A stretch of DNA of 64,000 nt from Enterovibrio gelatinilyticus (GCF_028683095.1 NZ_JAJUBC010000003.1:1-64000), one strand, 5' to 3'; counted from the stretch's first letter, positions 35,266 through 44,027 are shown. Notes: generated by a model from the sequence alone, not told the origin. Numbers and translations are program-made.

Positions 35266-36216
35266 TTATTTGCCGAAGCCGTAATGCCGAATGTAGCCAA
35301 AACTGACCCAACTGACGAGCAAGGTGGCAACCGTCAATTCAATTAAGCCCAAGCGCTCTAACCACGACCAATGCGGGAAATCAGTACCTAGCCAGAGAGT
35401 GAGTCGCTCCATAGCAACGGCGCTAATAACAGAGGGAAATGTTAATGCTGCCAATGTGGGCTGAAAAGGCTCACGCAATAAATCGAAATAGCACAGATAG
35501 ACGAAGAGAGTCATCATAATTCCAACCCCAGCAAGCGCACCCGCTAACACTGGGTCTGGGTTTGTCATGTTCACTAAATACGCAGTGAGTGCCAGATTGA
35601 CGGGCGCTGCCATGATCGCCAGAACAGGGCGAGAGTTTCTTGGCAAACTGTCTAAGAAACACAGACGATACAGCACAAATGGCAACATGCAGAAGTAGGC
35701 AGCGATGCAAATGTGCGCGACCAGTTCTGATTCGTCTCCGAACCCGAGTTTTGGCCCAGCAAGTGTGCTGCTAATTAATCCCACAGGGTACAGAAACCAA
35801 CTGGGGTAGATATGGGATTTATCAAAGGACTTAAATTGGTGAAAGAAGAAATAACACATCATGAAGATGTGCATCACCACTGCGGGATACCAAATGAAGA
35901 TTGCAGCACGAACGCTAACTTCACTGAGAAAGTCAGCCATGAGCAGTAATGACATGGTCATTGGTGCCATCAAACTGCCATACAGCGGATCACGAAGATC
36001 TTGGAAGAAGCGTTTAGGTTCAAAGACGTACTTCAGCCACACTCCACCGATGAGAAGTATGCCGACAGTCGATAGTAACGGTCGAGAGATGTCGCCCGTG
36101 AAGGGGTGATAGAGTGACCACGCAACGCCTAGCCCAAAGTACGCCATTGCCAGAGATGCTTGAGCGGTTGGGATGAATCGAAATGGGGAATGAAATGCTG
36201 TCAAACTGTCATCCAT
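35266..36216 (-). CDS. TDT family (TehA/SLAC1-like) membrane transporter
   Basis: 316 residues with about ten hydrophobic segments and the starting pattern PFRFIPTAQASLAMAYFGLGVAW seen in the tellurite-resistance/dicarboxylate transporter family. Members are anion channels or exporters (tellurite, C4-dicarboxylates, sulphite). Nothing in the sequence singles out the substrate. A perfect 13-bp palindrome (GCGTATTATACGC) sits just upstream at 36244-36256. Confidence 0.82.
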   Translation of the reverse strand: MDDSLTAFHSPFRFIPTAQASLAMAYFGLGVAWSLYHPFTGDISRPLLSTVGILLIGGVWLKYVFEPKRFFQDLRDPLYGSLMAPMTMSLLLMADFLSEVSVRAAIFIWYPAVVMHIFMMCYFFFHQFKSFDKSHIYPSWFLYPVGLISSTLAGPKLGFGDESELVAHICIAAYFCMLPFVLYRLCFLDSLPRNSRPVLAIMAAPVNLALTAYLVNMTNPDPVLAGALAGVGIMMTLFVYLCYFDLLREPFQPTLAALTFPSVISAVAMERLTLWLGTDFPHWSWLERLGLIELTVATLLVSWVSFGYIRHYGFGK

Positions 36217-36364
36217 GGTGTCGAGTTAGCACGTTTGAATAGGAGCGTATTATACGCAGACAAAACCAGCTTGTGCTGGGGTGAATATAATTTCTTTTGT
36301 TTTTATATGGGTAGGGACTTGTGCAGTAAAAGGAATAGATGGGGCTGACTGTTTCAAGTAGACC

Positions 36365-36778
36365 ATGTTGGGAATCAAAGCATAATTCCTGCCGAGAATT
36401 GGTGATCAAACCGACAAAAAACTGATTTCTGAAACCGGATCACAATCATAGAAGTGTGACATGGCAGGTATGGGAGCTTTTCATATACTCAAATTGCAAC
36501 CAAACATGACTGACGAATGAGGATGAGCTCCAAGCTCGGCGTACCAGAAAGCGACACCAAGAAACTTAGATTCTGGTACTGATACTGGGTTGCAAAACAA
36601 TTTGGACTGTTACATCGGCGTAGGAAATACGCATCGTAAGTGAACGTAAGACCTTACTTTCCAAAGAACCCATGCAATGAAACGCACGAGGTAAGGAAGC
36701 TCAACGTAGTGAGCAATGTAGGGCGAGTAAACTTTGAAACACCACACAGTATTCGATTTTCAACTTTTAGAGCTAAAC
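36365..36778 (+). ncRNA. Candidate structured non-coding RNA
   Basis: Between the TDT gene and the terminator at 36779 there is no credible ORF, yet hairpins are dense. Examples are GTGATC (36402-36407) / GATCAC (36438-36443); GTACCAGAA (36541-36549) / TTCTGGTAC (36571-36579); GAGCT/AGCTC (36525-36537); GCGTA-GGAAA-TACGC (36618-36632); GCTCA/TGAGC (36699-36714). A closing helix TTGCAACC (36494-36501) / GGTTGCAA (36588-36595) would enclose two of them as a three-way junction. No known RNA family recognised; direction is inferred from the terminator, and the 5' end is uncertain. Confidence 0.4.
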
Positions 36779-36805
36779 AAAAAGCCACCGCTTAGGTGGC
36801 TTTTT
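36779..36805. terminator. Bidirectional intrinsic terminator
   Basis: AAAAAGCCACC / GGTGGCTTTTT. It can end the candidate RNA on the plus strand and the S4-domain gene on the minus strand. Confidence 0.88.
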
Positions 36806-36916
36806 CATTTTCTGTAAAACATCACAGCTCAAACACGAATTTTCATTCATTCACAGAGTGCCCGTCAATTTATCTTGGCGGGCGAGGGCGCTCTGTTGGC
36901 AAGAAAATCACGTCGC

Positions 36917-37438
36917 TTAGAAAGAGATTAGCTTTCGGCCAGTGGCCGTATCACTTTTAGATGTTTCCGCGGATGACTTGCCTTGTTTAGGTCTTTCAAT
37001 CTTTGGTGTCTTATTCTGTTTTTTGTCAGCATTTTTGATTTGCTTGGCTGGCGCTTTTGGTGACGAAGGCTTTTTATCTACCGTGCTAGATGCAGGTGCG
37101 CAAGATGCCGGTTTTTTCTTGGACGCAGACACATTGTTTTTTTGCGCTTTTACAGGCTTGGCTTGGCGAGGTTCAACGGGTGTCGGAGGTGCGTCACACA
37201 ACAAGACGTAGAATTCTTCATTGAATTGAATAACGTCACCATCATGTATTTTACGACGTTTACGCGTTTCAATTTCACCGTTAACAGCCACATAGCCTTC
37301 TACGATAGCCATCTTCGCTTCACCGCCACCGCTGACCGCGTTCGCGATTTTTAGTACCTTGTAGAGTTCGACCGGTTGGGCAGATACTTCGATGCCAATG
37401 GCTTCTACTTCAATTTCTTCATGCGACATAATTGTCAC
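36917..37438 (-). CDS. S4-like RNA-binding protein with basic C-terminal tail
   Basis: Residues about 20-80 form an S4/YbcJ-like module (VLKIANAVSGGGEAKMAIVEGYVAVNGEIETRKRRKIHDGDVIQF). After that a long, low-complexity Lys/Pro/Ala/Ser-rich tail of about 90 residues follows (QAKPVKAQKNNVSASKKK and similar). The fold binds RNA in relatives; the disordered basic tail should strengthen this. Canonical YbcJ has no such tail. It is monocistronic. Confidence 0.8.
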   Translation of the reverse strand: MTIMSHEEIEVEAIGIEVSAQPVELYKVLKIANAVSGGGEAKMAIVEGYVAVNGEIETRKRRKIHDGDVIQFNEEFYVLLCDAPPTPVEPRQAKPVKAQKNNVSASKKKPASCAPASSTVDKKPSSPKAPAKQIKNADKKQNKTPKIERPKQGKSSAETSKSDTATGRKLISF

Positions 37439-37773
37439 TCTCTTATGGCTGATGTGCGGAGTGTAGCCGAACTCAGCGAAAGATAGCAGTACGAAATGCG
37501 GTTTTTACACCGACAAGGTACGAATAGTGAGCGAATCCTTCGTAAGTTAACGAACATTAAACTGAACTGTGACTTCGACAGTATGAATTGGGGTGGATTC
37601 ACTTGAAAAGTGCAAACTATTGTAATAAATATAGAGATATCGTGACGATATAGGGAATTTTATTCATTTTCCCCTGTCATATCATTAGCTTCTTTAAACA
37701 CATATGAGTTTATACACCACTCTAACAGAAGCGCTCCTCTAAAATCATGAGGGGGATACGCCAGTTAATGGCA

Positions 37774-37801
37774 TTGTGTTTATACGAAGTATTTTTACTA
37801 T
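37774..37801 (+). promoter_or_regulatory. Putative sigma-70 promoter of the micro-ORF unit
   Basis: TTGTGT (37774-37779), 16 nt, TACTAT (37796-37801). It would start transcription near 37808, only a few nucleotides before the first micro-ORF. Confidence 0.4.
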
Positions 37802-37815
37802 CTATCAGGTAATTA

Positions 37816-37896
37816 ATGAAGCTTACTGTGTCAAAGCAGTATGGGTGTTTCTCGTTACCGCCTGAGCCAATAAATAAAGGTGTTTATTATGACTAA
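37816..37896 (+). CDS. Micro-ORF 1 (26 aa), overlapping micro-ORF 2
   Basis: ATG at 37816 preceded by AGGT (37807-37810). It encodes a 26-residue peptide starting MKLTVSKQYGCFSLPP and ending GVYYD. Its last 8 nt overlap the start of micro-ORF 2 in a different frame (TATGACTAA). It may be a coupled leader peptide, or the first half of a roughly 50-residue protein split by a frameshift. Not recognised. Confidence 0.4.
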   Translation: MKLTVSKQYGCFSLPPEPINKGVYYD

Positions 37897-37966
37897 TAAA
37901 ACCAGACGCCTGTGGTTCTACCATCAAAGTAAATCGCAAGGTTCGCGTCCTTTGAAAATGCGTTAA
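37889..37966 (+). CDS. Micro-ORF 2 (25 aa), basic peptide
   Basis: ATG at 37889 stands 6 nt after AAGGTG (37877-37882). The 25-residue peptide is strongly basic (MTNKTRRLWFYHQSKSQG at its start, ending LKMR). It is followed 12 nt later by a 12-bp perfect hairpin, as expected for a short transcription unit. The good ribosome site and terminator support expression; the function is unknown. Confidence 0.5.
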   Translation: MTNKTRRLWFYHQSKSQGSRPLKMR

Positions 37967-37978
37967 GCGCAGCAAGAT

Positions 37979-38010
37979 CCAGAAACGTCATCGTGACGTT
38001 TCTGGTTATA
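37979..38010 (+). terminator. Strong hairpin, probable terminator
   Basis: A perfect 12-bp stem CCAGAAACGTCA / TGACGTTTCTGG with loop TCG. The T-rich tract begins only after TTATACAC, so termination strength is uncertain. Confidence 0.65.
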
Positions 38011-38016
38011 CACTTT

Positions 38017-38044
38017 TTCACCATTCACCATTCACCATTCACCA
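38017..38044 (+). repeat. Heptanucleotide repeat (TTCACCA)4
   Basis: Four exact tandem copies of TTCACCA followed by a partial TTCA. A 7-bp unit is not a multiple of three, so copy-number change would shift any frame read through it. No credible gene covers it. Confidence 0.9.
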
Positions 38045-38353
38045 TTCATCTTTTATTTTTCACTTTTCTATTTTCATCCTCTATATGCCCTATTGTTGGC
38101 CTGTTTAAAGCGTATCTGTTATCCCTGAAGTTTTTGAGTTTTGTGCAACTTGCCATTTGCTATCAGACTGGTGTCGAAATATTTCGAGTATTTTTGGGGC
38201 AACTGTCAGAAAATCATACTTAAATTCAGTTTGTTGGTTCTCTTGTGGCTACACTTTAATCAAAGCTTACTTGTGGAGTTTGGTGGTTAGAAACCAACTC
38301 TTTTCTCAATTTAGCGCGATGAAGTGGCCAACAAGGACGTCGGGGGAATAACA

Positions 38354-38653
38354 ATGAATGTATTGTCTTGGGAAAATGTTTCCAAGCTAGCTGGAAGTTC
38401 GGTTCAGCTGATCGACGGTGCAGAGAACGAGTACGATGTTTTGGTAGAATCCGTGCGGGAAGAAGCCGGAAACCAAACGACAATCGATGGTCGATTGGTT
38501 GAGCATTACACTATGGTGCTTGTTGGTCCAGAGGACGCAGAATTCCCACAAGGAAACTATCTAATTTCTCATCCTTCTATGGGACAGCAAATTCTATATA
38601 TGCTGGTGGCAAGTGACAATCGATATACCATTGTCATTAATACAGAAGCATAG
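38354..38653 (+). CDS. DUF6916-like small protein
   Basis: 99 residues. The pattern LSWENVSKLAGSSVQLIDG near the start, MVLVGPEDAEFPQGNYLISHPSMGQQILYMLV and a terminal YTIVIN matches the DUF6916 family as I remember it (a central GP...PQGxYxLxHPxLG). The start is ATG 38354 after a GGGGGA ribosome site, not the upstream in-frame start at 38324. Function unknown; relatives are small soluble proteins often next to phage-tail-like or collar genes, none of which occur here. Confidence 0.65.
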   Translation: MNVLSWENVSKLAGSSVQLIDGAENEYDVLVESVREEAGNQTTIDGRLVEHYTMVLVGPEDAEFPQGNYLISHPSMGQQILYMLVASDNRYTIVINTEA

Positions 38654-38824
38654 TGATACGATAATGAAGCTACGGAGTCGGTCATGTCGTGAAGATCACG
38701 TAGGATCGGCAATGCATTGTTTGCTTTATCAGCAGGCCGAGTAATTCTTCATGGTTTGAATACGTGTCTCACCAAAATACTTGTTATGATATTGCCTTTC
38801 TGCCGCGTACCAGTTAGGGATTGC

Positions 38825-39598
38825 ATGCAACGTATCTTTCTGTTTTTGTTCATCACAGCCTCTTTTCTCCCCCGAGTTGTATCCGCTGAAGAAAGAGTTC
38901 TCGTGTTTGCAGCCTCGTCAATGACAACAGCATTGAATGAGATTGCACAAACATATGAGCAAGAGACTGAACAAGCTATCACCATCTCATATGCTTCTTC
39001 TTCGGCTTTAGCCCGTCAACTGGCCTACGGTGCACCCGCCGATATTTACATTTCAGCGAATGAAAAATGGATGGAATATGCGGTGTCAGAGTTAGCAATT
39101 GAACCCGAAACTGTCTCTCCGTGGGTAGAGAATGAGTTGGTGCTTGTTGCTGATCGCAACCTTATTGGTGAAGTGACGTTAACGGTCGAAGCTATCAATA
39201 AAGCCATAGGAAATAGCCGAATAGCTATTTCTGACCCAAACCATGTGCCAGCTGGTATCTATGCGAAGCAGGCGCTGGTATCGATAGATTTATGGCGTGT
39301 TGTCGAAGATAAGCTCGCTTTATCTAATAGTGTTCGCGCAACACTCGCATTGGTTGAGCGAGGAGAAGCGCCACTCGGTGTGGTTTATCTTTCTGACGCT
39401 CTCGCGTCTTCGTCTGTAAAAGTGGTGGCTGATATTCCTAGTAACACACATACCCCGATCGTTTTCCCAAAAGCGATGACGCCAAATGCATCTGACGAGG
39501 CTAAGCGCTTTTTTTCATATTTAGATTCACCAAAAGCCAAATCGATTTTGCAGGGCAATGGCTTTGTTGTAATTCATTCATCACAAGAGCAACTGTAA
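38825..39598 (+). CDS. modA: Molybdate ABC transporter, substrate-binding protein
   Basis: The periplasmic molybdate/tungstate receptor. Signal peptide (IFLFLFITASFLPRVVSA), then LVFAASSMTTALNEIAQTYE, with SYASSSALARQLAYGAPADIYISANEKWM holding the conserved Ser and backbone contacts. The in-frame start at 38717 would add an improbable leader; ATG 38825 follows AGGGAT and gives 257 residues. First gene of modABC. Confidence 0.96.
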   Translation: MQRIFLFLFITASFLPRVVSAEERVLVFAASSMTTALNEIAQTYEQETEQAITISYASSSALARQLAYGAPADIYISANEKWMEYAVSELAIEPETVSPWVENELVLVADRNLIGEVTLTVEAINKAIGNSRIAISDPNHVPAGIYAKQALVSIDLWRVVEDKLALSNSVRATLALVERGEAPLGVVYLSDALASSSVKVVADIPSNTHTPIVFPKAMTPNASDEAKRFFSYLDSPKAKSILQGNGFVVIHSSQEQL

Positions 39599-39601
39599 AA
39601 T

Positions 39602-40294
39602 ATGCTACTTACACCCATAGAGTGGGAAGCGCTGCTACTTAGCTTGAAAATCTCCGTGGTGGCCGTGTCAGCGAGCTTACCTTTGGGGATTGCGATGGCA
39701 TGGGTGCTAGCCAGAAAGCAGTTCGCGGGAAAAGCAATCGTGGATGGGATAATTCATCTACCCCTTGTTTTGCCACCCGTGGTTATTGGCTACTTGCTAT
39801 TGATTGTTATGGGCCGAAGAGGCGCTGTGGGTCAATGGTTATATGAAACATTTGGCGTTTCGTTTTCATTTAGCTGGAAGGGAGCTGCCCTAGCTTCCGC
39901 AGTGGTGGCATTTCCCTTGTTGGTGAGAGCGATTCGCTTGTCATTAGAGCTTGTTGATCAGAGACTCGAGCAAGCGGCGCGCACTCTAGGGGCTTCTTCT
40001 TGGCGCGTATTCTTTACGATCACATTGCCTTTAATCATGCCGGGCATCCTATCGGGGTTGGTACTGGCATTTGCGCGTAGCTTGGGAGAATTTGGCGCGA
40101 CCATTACCTTTGTTTCAAACATTCCTGGAGAGACGCAAACCATTCCACTGGCGATGTTTGCGTTTATTGAAACCCCTGGAGCAGAGCAGAGCGTCGCTCG
40201 ACTTTGTGTAATATCCATTGTTATCGCGCTACTGTCTCTTGTTGGGTCAGAATGGCTCAGTCGCCGAATGAAGCGCAGGATGGGTATTCAATGA
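39602..40294 (+). CDS. modB: Molybdate ABC transporter, permease
   Basis: A 230-residue membrane permease with the EAA loop LEQAARTLGASSWRVFFTITLPLIMPGILSG and about five to six membrane spans. It starts 3 nt after modA, and its stop overlaps the modC ATG (ATGA at 40291-40294). Confidence 0.97.
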   Translation: MLLTPIEWEALLLSLKISVVAVSASLPLGIAMAWVLARKQFAGKAIVDGIIHLPLVLPPVVIGYLLLIVMGRRGAVGQWLYETFGVSFSFSWKGAALASAVVAFPLLVRAIRLSLELVDQRLEQAARTLGASSWRVFFTITLPLIMPGILSGLVLAFARSLGEFGATITFVSNIPGETQTIPLAMFAFIETPGAEQSVARLCVISIVIALLSLVGSEWLSRRMKRRMGIQ

Positions 40295-41394
40295 TTAGCT
40301 TGAACATGATGCTGCAGCGTGACAACTTTTCTTTGTCACTGAACGCGTCTATACCGTCTTCTGGTATCACCGCCATTTTTGGTCGCTCAGGGGCTGGTAA
40401 AACGTCGCTGATTAATGCGATCAGCGGGCTTGTCACACCGGACTCAGGTTCAATTCAGATTGGTGACCAAGTTCTTTTCGACAGTGAAAAGGGAATTAAC
40501 CTGCCACCAGAACGCCGACGCATTGGATATGTGTTTCAAGACGCCAGACTCTTTCCACATATGTCAGTGTCTAAAAACCTAAAATACGGGTGCAAAACGT
40601 ACAATCAAAACACATTTGATGAAGTGGTGACCTTGTTAGGGATAGGCTCGTTGTTGAGGCGTTATCCGCATGACTTATCTGGGGGAGAGAAACAACGTGT
40701 GGCAATTGGTCGCGCTTTGTTATCTGATCCTGAATTGTTGATCATGGATGAGCCCACAGCTTCGTTAGATGCACCTCGCCGTCAAGAGCTCATTAGTTAT
40801 CTCTTACGCTTGGCGAAATCTCTTCATATACCCGTGATATACGTTAGCCACAGCTTGGATGAAATCTTACAACTCGCTGATCATATGCTGATGCTCAATC
40901 AGGGCGAAGTCGTCGCTAATGGCCCTTTGCATGACATTTGGGGATCGCCACCTATGCGTCCTTGGTTGTCAGCAAAAGAACAGAGTGCATTGGTGACTGC
41001 AACGGTGGTAAAGAATCACCCCGTTTATCCGATGACGCAACTTGATCTCCAAGGTCAGCCTCTATGGGTGCCAAAAGTAGAACAAGGGAAGGGCATATCA
41101 CTTCGACTGCGTGTTTATGCGAATGATATTTCAATCGTGAAAACACAAGCTAGTGACACCAGCATTCGCAATGTCATCCCGTCAATCATTCACGCTATAG
41201 AGCGGGCGGACGCACAATCGTCAGAAAGTGCATATTGTCAGCTCGTGTTACGAGTTGGTGACGAGACATTGCTGGCGAATATCACTCAGTGGGCCTTGGA
41301 TGAGCTTAACTTATCGGTTGGGCAGAAGGTATTTGCCCAACTCAAAGGTGTGAGCATTGCGCGAGGAGATTTGGCACAAAACCATCGCATTTAG
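40291..41394 (+). CDS. modC: Molybdate ABC transporter, ATPase
   Basis: The ATPase domain has Walker A GRSGAGKTSLINAISG, signature DLSGGEKQRVAIGRALL and Walker B LLIMDEPTASLDAPRRQEL. A C-terminal Mop/TOBE domain (SIVKTQASDTSIRNVIPSII) binds oxyanion and regulates uptake. 367 residues from the ATG overlapping modB. ModABC presumably feeds the molybdoenzyme cluster about 5 kb away. Confidence 0.97.
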   Translation: MISLNMMLQRDNFSLSLNASIPSSGITAIFGRSGAGKTSLINAISGLVTPDSGSIQIGDQVLFDSEKGINLPPERRRIGYVFQDARLFPHMSVSKNLKYGCKTYNQNTFDEVVTLLGIGSLLRRYPHDLSGGEKQRVAIGRALLSDPELLIMDEPTASLDAPRRQELISYLLRLAKSLHIPVIYVSHSLDEILQLADHMLMLNQGEVVANGPLHDIWGSPPMRPWLSAKEQSALVTATVVKNHPVYPMTQLDLQGQPLWVPKVEQGKGISLRLRVYANDISIVKTQASDTSIRNVIPSIIHAIERADAQSSESAYCQLVLRVGDETLLANITQWALDELNLSVGQKVFAQLKGVSIARGDLAQNHRI

Positions 41395-41565
41395 TGACAA
41401 TTAACTTGCGCACTTTCGCCCGTTTTTAAGTAGAATCTGCCGATACCGAATAGTGTGCGATGTGCCGCAAATCGGGCAGGTAGGCTTTAGATTAAGGGCG
41501 TTATCTCATGCGGATTGGATACTCTAGAAGAGTTGCAATCGAGTATGAGCAAGTAGGAGAAGTAA

Positions 41566-41991
41566 ATGTTTGCATGGCTAACCGGCTTGTTTAAGAAAGA
41601 AACAATCAAGTCGACTGAGTGGGTTAAAAAGCTCATGCAAGCTAACCGAACGGGTAGCTACAGCAAATATAGAGAGTATTACGACAAGCATGTTTCTAGA
41701 ATTCACGATTCATATCATAAGGATTTTTTGAGATTTGAACGGTTTGCTACTCAAAGTTACAAAAAAGATGACCAACGTGCTTTCATGGCAATTAAAACCG
41801 CGATGTACGCGCACAAGTTGGGTCAGATTAAAGTAGCGGCGTGTTTAACTGCCTCCGTAATCAATTTAAACAAAACCCTGGTAGAGAATCAGAAGGTTCA
41901 GTTGCACCCTAGATTACTGCGAGCTGCGCTGGCGTTGCATAAACAGATAATTGAGTCTAACTCGAAGAAAAGAAGAAAAGTAAAAGCCTGA
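41566..41991 (+). CDS. Basic protein of unknown function
   Basis: 141 residues, very Lys-rich (KKRRKVKA at the end) and probably all-helical; no membrane segment or known motif. The ribosome site AGGAGAAGTAA before ATG 41566 is good. A weak promoter-like TTGCGC-N19-TAGAAT lies at 41406-41436. The stop codon is inside its own terminator stem. Confidence 0.65.
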   Translation: MFAWLTGLFKKETIKSTEWVKKLMQANRTGSYSKYREYYDKHVSRIHDSYHKDFLRFERFATQSYKKDDQRAFMAIKTAMYAHKLGQIKVAACLTASVINLNKTLVENQKVQLHPRLLRAALALHKQIIESNSKKRRKVKA

Positions 41992-42005
41992 TTAATCAGG
42001 CTTTT
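41982..42005. terminator. Bidirectional intrinsic terminator
   Basis: A perfect palindrome AAAAGCCTGATT / AATCAGGCTTTT between the basic protein gene and the converging chemoreceptor gene. It overlaps the last codons of the former. Confidence 0.85.
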
Positions 42006-42073
42006 ATGCTTTTTGAACGACAAGTGTCGACCCTAACCCTGAGTCGTTGAGATGAAACACTCGTGTTTAGGTG

Positions 42074-43159
42074 TTACTTGATGGCGCTCTCATTAATTAG
42101 CCTTTCAATCGAGGTAGTCACCTGAAGGCTACTGGTTTCCATTTTACGAAGATGCTCAACCATCGAAAGGAGGTCTCCACGGCTTCCTGCTTCAAGGGCA
42201 AATCGTCCTGAGTCATGCACTTGTTTATGCGGCGAATCAATAGCAGTGAATGATGGATAGGATTTGAAGTGCTTAGCTCCCTCACCGTTGAAATACCACT
42301 TACCCAAACGACACGCTGAATGATTGTTGACTTGCTGATTGAACTCATTATTACTGATGTGTTTGTAGACGGCGCTTTTCCATACTGCGTGATCCAACTT
42401 CACTGTGTTTAGGAAAGATGAAACTGCGGCGTTTTGTATAACACGTTGCATGTTCTTAGATTTATCGATTACCTGATAAACAACGGTTTCGATTTGGGAA
42501 GAAGAGGTTGCAACGTCTTCGGCCCCATGCTTACTTTCTTCAACGAGTGATTGAATATCGCGATTCTGCTCAATCACTTTTTTAACCAGATTTTCTATTT
42601 GGCTACTTGCTTCACCTGCTTTTCTGGCAAGTTGTCGAACTTCGTCTGCAACGACTGCAAAGCCTCGACCTGCCGCACCCGCTCTAGCTGCTTCAATTGC
42701 AGCGTTCAGAGCAAGAAGGTTAGTTTGTTCTGAAATCTCTTGCACAGCAGCGACAAAGCGATTTATCGATGTTGTTGTCTGCGTCAACTCAGCGACTGCT
42801 TGTTGGTTTCTTTGTGCTTCTTGATTAATTCTGTTTGCGCGTGTGGAAAGGTTTGCGACGGCAGAAAGGGTATGCGCGAACATATCATCAAGAGCAGCAA
42901 GTTCATTCTTTTCTTCAACAAGCATATCGGCATTGCTGAGAAGACCCTCTCGGATGGTTTCTAACATTTCAGCACCCTGTTGTTGGCACTGACTGGTTTT
43001 CAGCAGGTTATCGATATGATTCTGCAAAGTGGAAATTTGCTCATCCTTTTCTTCTAACTGTTGAGTCATATTTGTCAGCTTGTCTTGATAATTGCTTTCA
43101 AGATCTCTGATTTGCGCGGAAAGCGCCATTTCACGCTCTTTGTTGTTCCAAAAAGCCAT
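42074..43159 (-). CDS. Soluble methyl-accepting chemotaxis protein with CZB domain
   Basis: A cytoplasmic chemoreceptor of 361 residues without membrane spans. The N-terminal coiled coil (residues about 10-75) is followed by the signalling hairpin [37 protein letters not shown] and a C-terminal chemoreceptor zinc-binding domain. The zinc ligands are visible in LDHAVWK, CRLGKWY and the His of [13 protein letters not shown] domains sense zinc or oxidants such as hypochlorous acid in relatives. It lacks a C-terminal CheR-docking pentapeptide. Confidence 0.93.
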   Translation of the reverse strand: MAFWNNKEREMALSAQIRDLESNYQDKLTNMTQQLEEKDEQISTLQNHIDNLLKTSQCQQQGAEMLETIREGLLSNADMLVEEKNELAALDDMFAHTLSAVANLSTRANRINQEAQRNQQAVAELTQTTTSINRFVAAVQEISEQTNLLALNAAIEAARAGAAGRGFAVVADEVRQLARKAGEASSQIENLVKKVIEQNRDIQSLVEESKHGAEDVATSSSQIETVVYQVIDKSKNMQRVIQNAAVSSFLNTVKLDHAVWKSAVYKHISNNEFNQQVNNHSACRLGKWYFNGEGAKHFKSYPSFTAIDSPHKQVHDSGRFALEAGSRGDLLSMVEHLRKMETSSLQVTTSIERLINESAIK

Positions 43160-43426
43160 TGTGATTTCCTTGGTGTATTAGTGCACATGTCAACAATGGC
43201 GCGATTGTATTGATAATTCGATCATAAAACACCAAAAATTATCGAGTTTTTTTGTGATTAAAAATACACATTCTGACGTGTTACAAGCGAGTAATACTGA
43301 AGATGATGCAATTGAGTATATGTTGATTTCAATGACGAAAATTGTATCGAGTTAGTATTAATGTTATCTCTGTGGCTGTATTAATTTAGGGCGTTGATTG
43401 TTTCATTTTATCGCCAAGGATGGGTT

Positions 43427-43879
43427 ATGGATTATCTGGTTAAACTTTATCAAAATGCGTTTTTAGAACCGCTGAGTGTGGCTGAAACAATCACGATCAG
43501 AAAGCCGATAGGAACAGAGAAGCACGTGGTGTTGGACTGGATCGGAGCGCAGTTCAATCAACGGTGGCAAAGTGAAGCTGCTACTGCATACTCTCGTCAC
43601 AATAGCCTTTTCATTGCTGTTCATGACAAGGAAATTGTGGGTTTTGCATGTTATGACGGAACCGCAAAAGGATTTTTCGGCCCCTTGGGCGTCAGTGAAT
43701 TTGCTAGGGAGAAGGGGGTGGGTAAACAATTGCTTCGTAAGACATTAAATGCCATGAAGGAGGCCGGGTATGGATACGCGATTATTCCAACGAATAGCGA
43801 GGATTATTATCGCAAATACTTAGACCTCATTGAGATTAATGGGTCAGAGAAAAGCATCTACCATGACATGGTTGGTTGA
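43427..43879 (+). CDS. GNAT family N-acetyltransferase
   Basis: 150 residues. The acetyl-CoA loop is seen in GPLGVSEFAREKGVGKQLLRKTLNAMKEAGYGYAII (REKGVGKQL fits Q/R-x-x-G-x-G/A). ATG 43427 follows AAGGA by 7 nt and is chosen over the in-frame start at 43394. Substrate unknown. It precedes the BCCT transporter by about 150 bp in the same direction. Confidence 0.85.
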   Translation: MDYLVKLYQNAFLEPLSVAETITIRKPIGTEKHVVLDWIGAQFNQRWQSEAATAYSRHNSLFIAVHDKEIVGFACYDGTAKGFFGPLGVSEFAREKGVGKQLLRKTLNAMKEAGYGYAIIPTNSEDYYRKYLDLIEINGSEKSIYHDMVG

Positions 43880-44027
43880 TGGCTCTTATAAACAATGACT
43901 TACTGTTATTTTCGCGTCACGAATGACTATTGATGTAATGGAATATGCTTAGTGCACGAATAAAGTGATGGAGTTCTCATTGATGTGCTGGTAGAGTGCT
44001 TTCCCTCACGCCCATTGTGAGAGCAGC

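Larger units (their letters stand above)
37439..38353. other. Gene-poor interval, 915 bp
   Basis: It holds the micro-ORF unit (37774-38010), a palindrome ATATCGTGACGATAT at about 37636-37650, and TTCACCA repeats (38017-38044). I see nothing identifiable in the remainder. Confidence 0.5.

Noticed and set aside
36365-36778. Csr/Rsm-type sponge RNA
   Set aside because: About seven GGA triplets in over 400 nt is near chance, and only one is clearly in a hairpin loop.
37993-38223. 76-codon ORF through the TTCACCA repeats
   Set aside because: It begins inside the hairpin, its N-terminal part is largely repeat-derived, and it has no plausible start context.
38660-38824. ModE operator before modA
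   Set aside because: A single GTTATGATATTG half-like motif is visible, without the matching arm.
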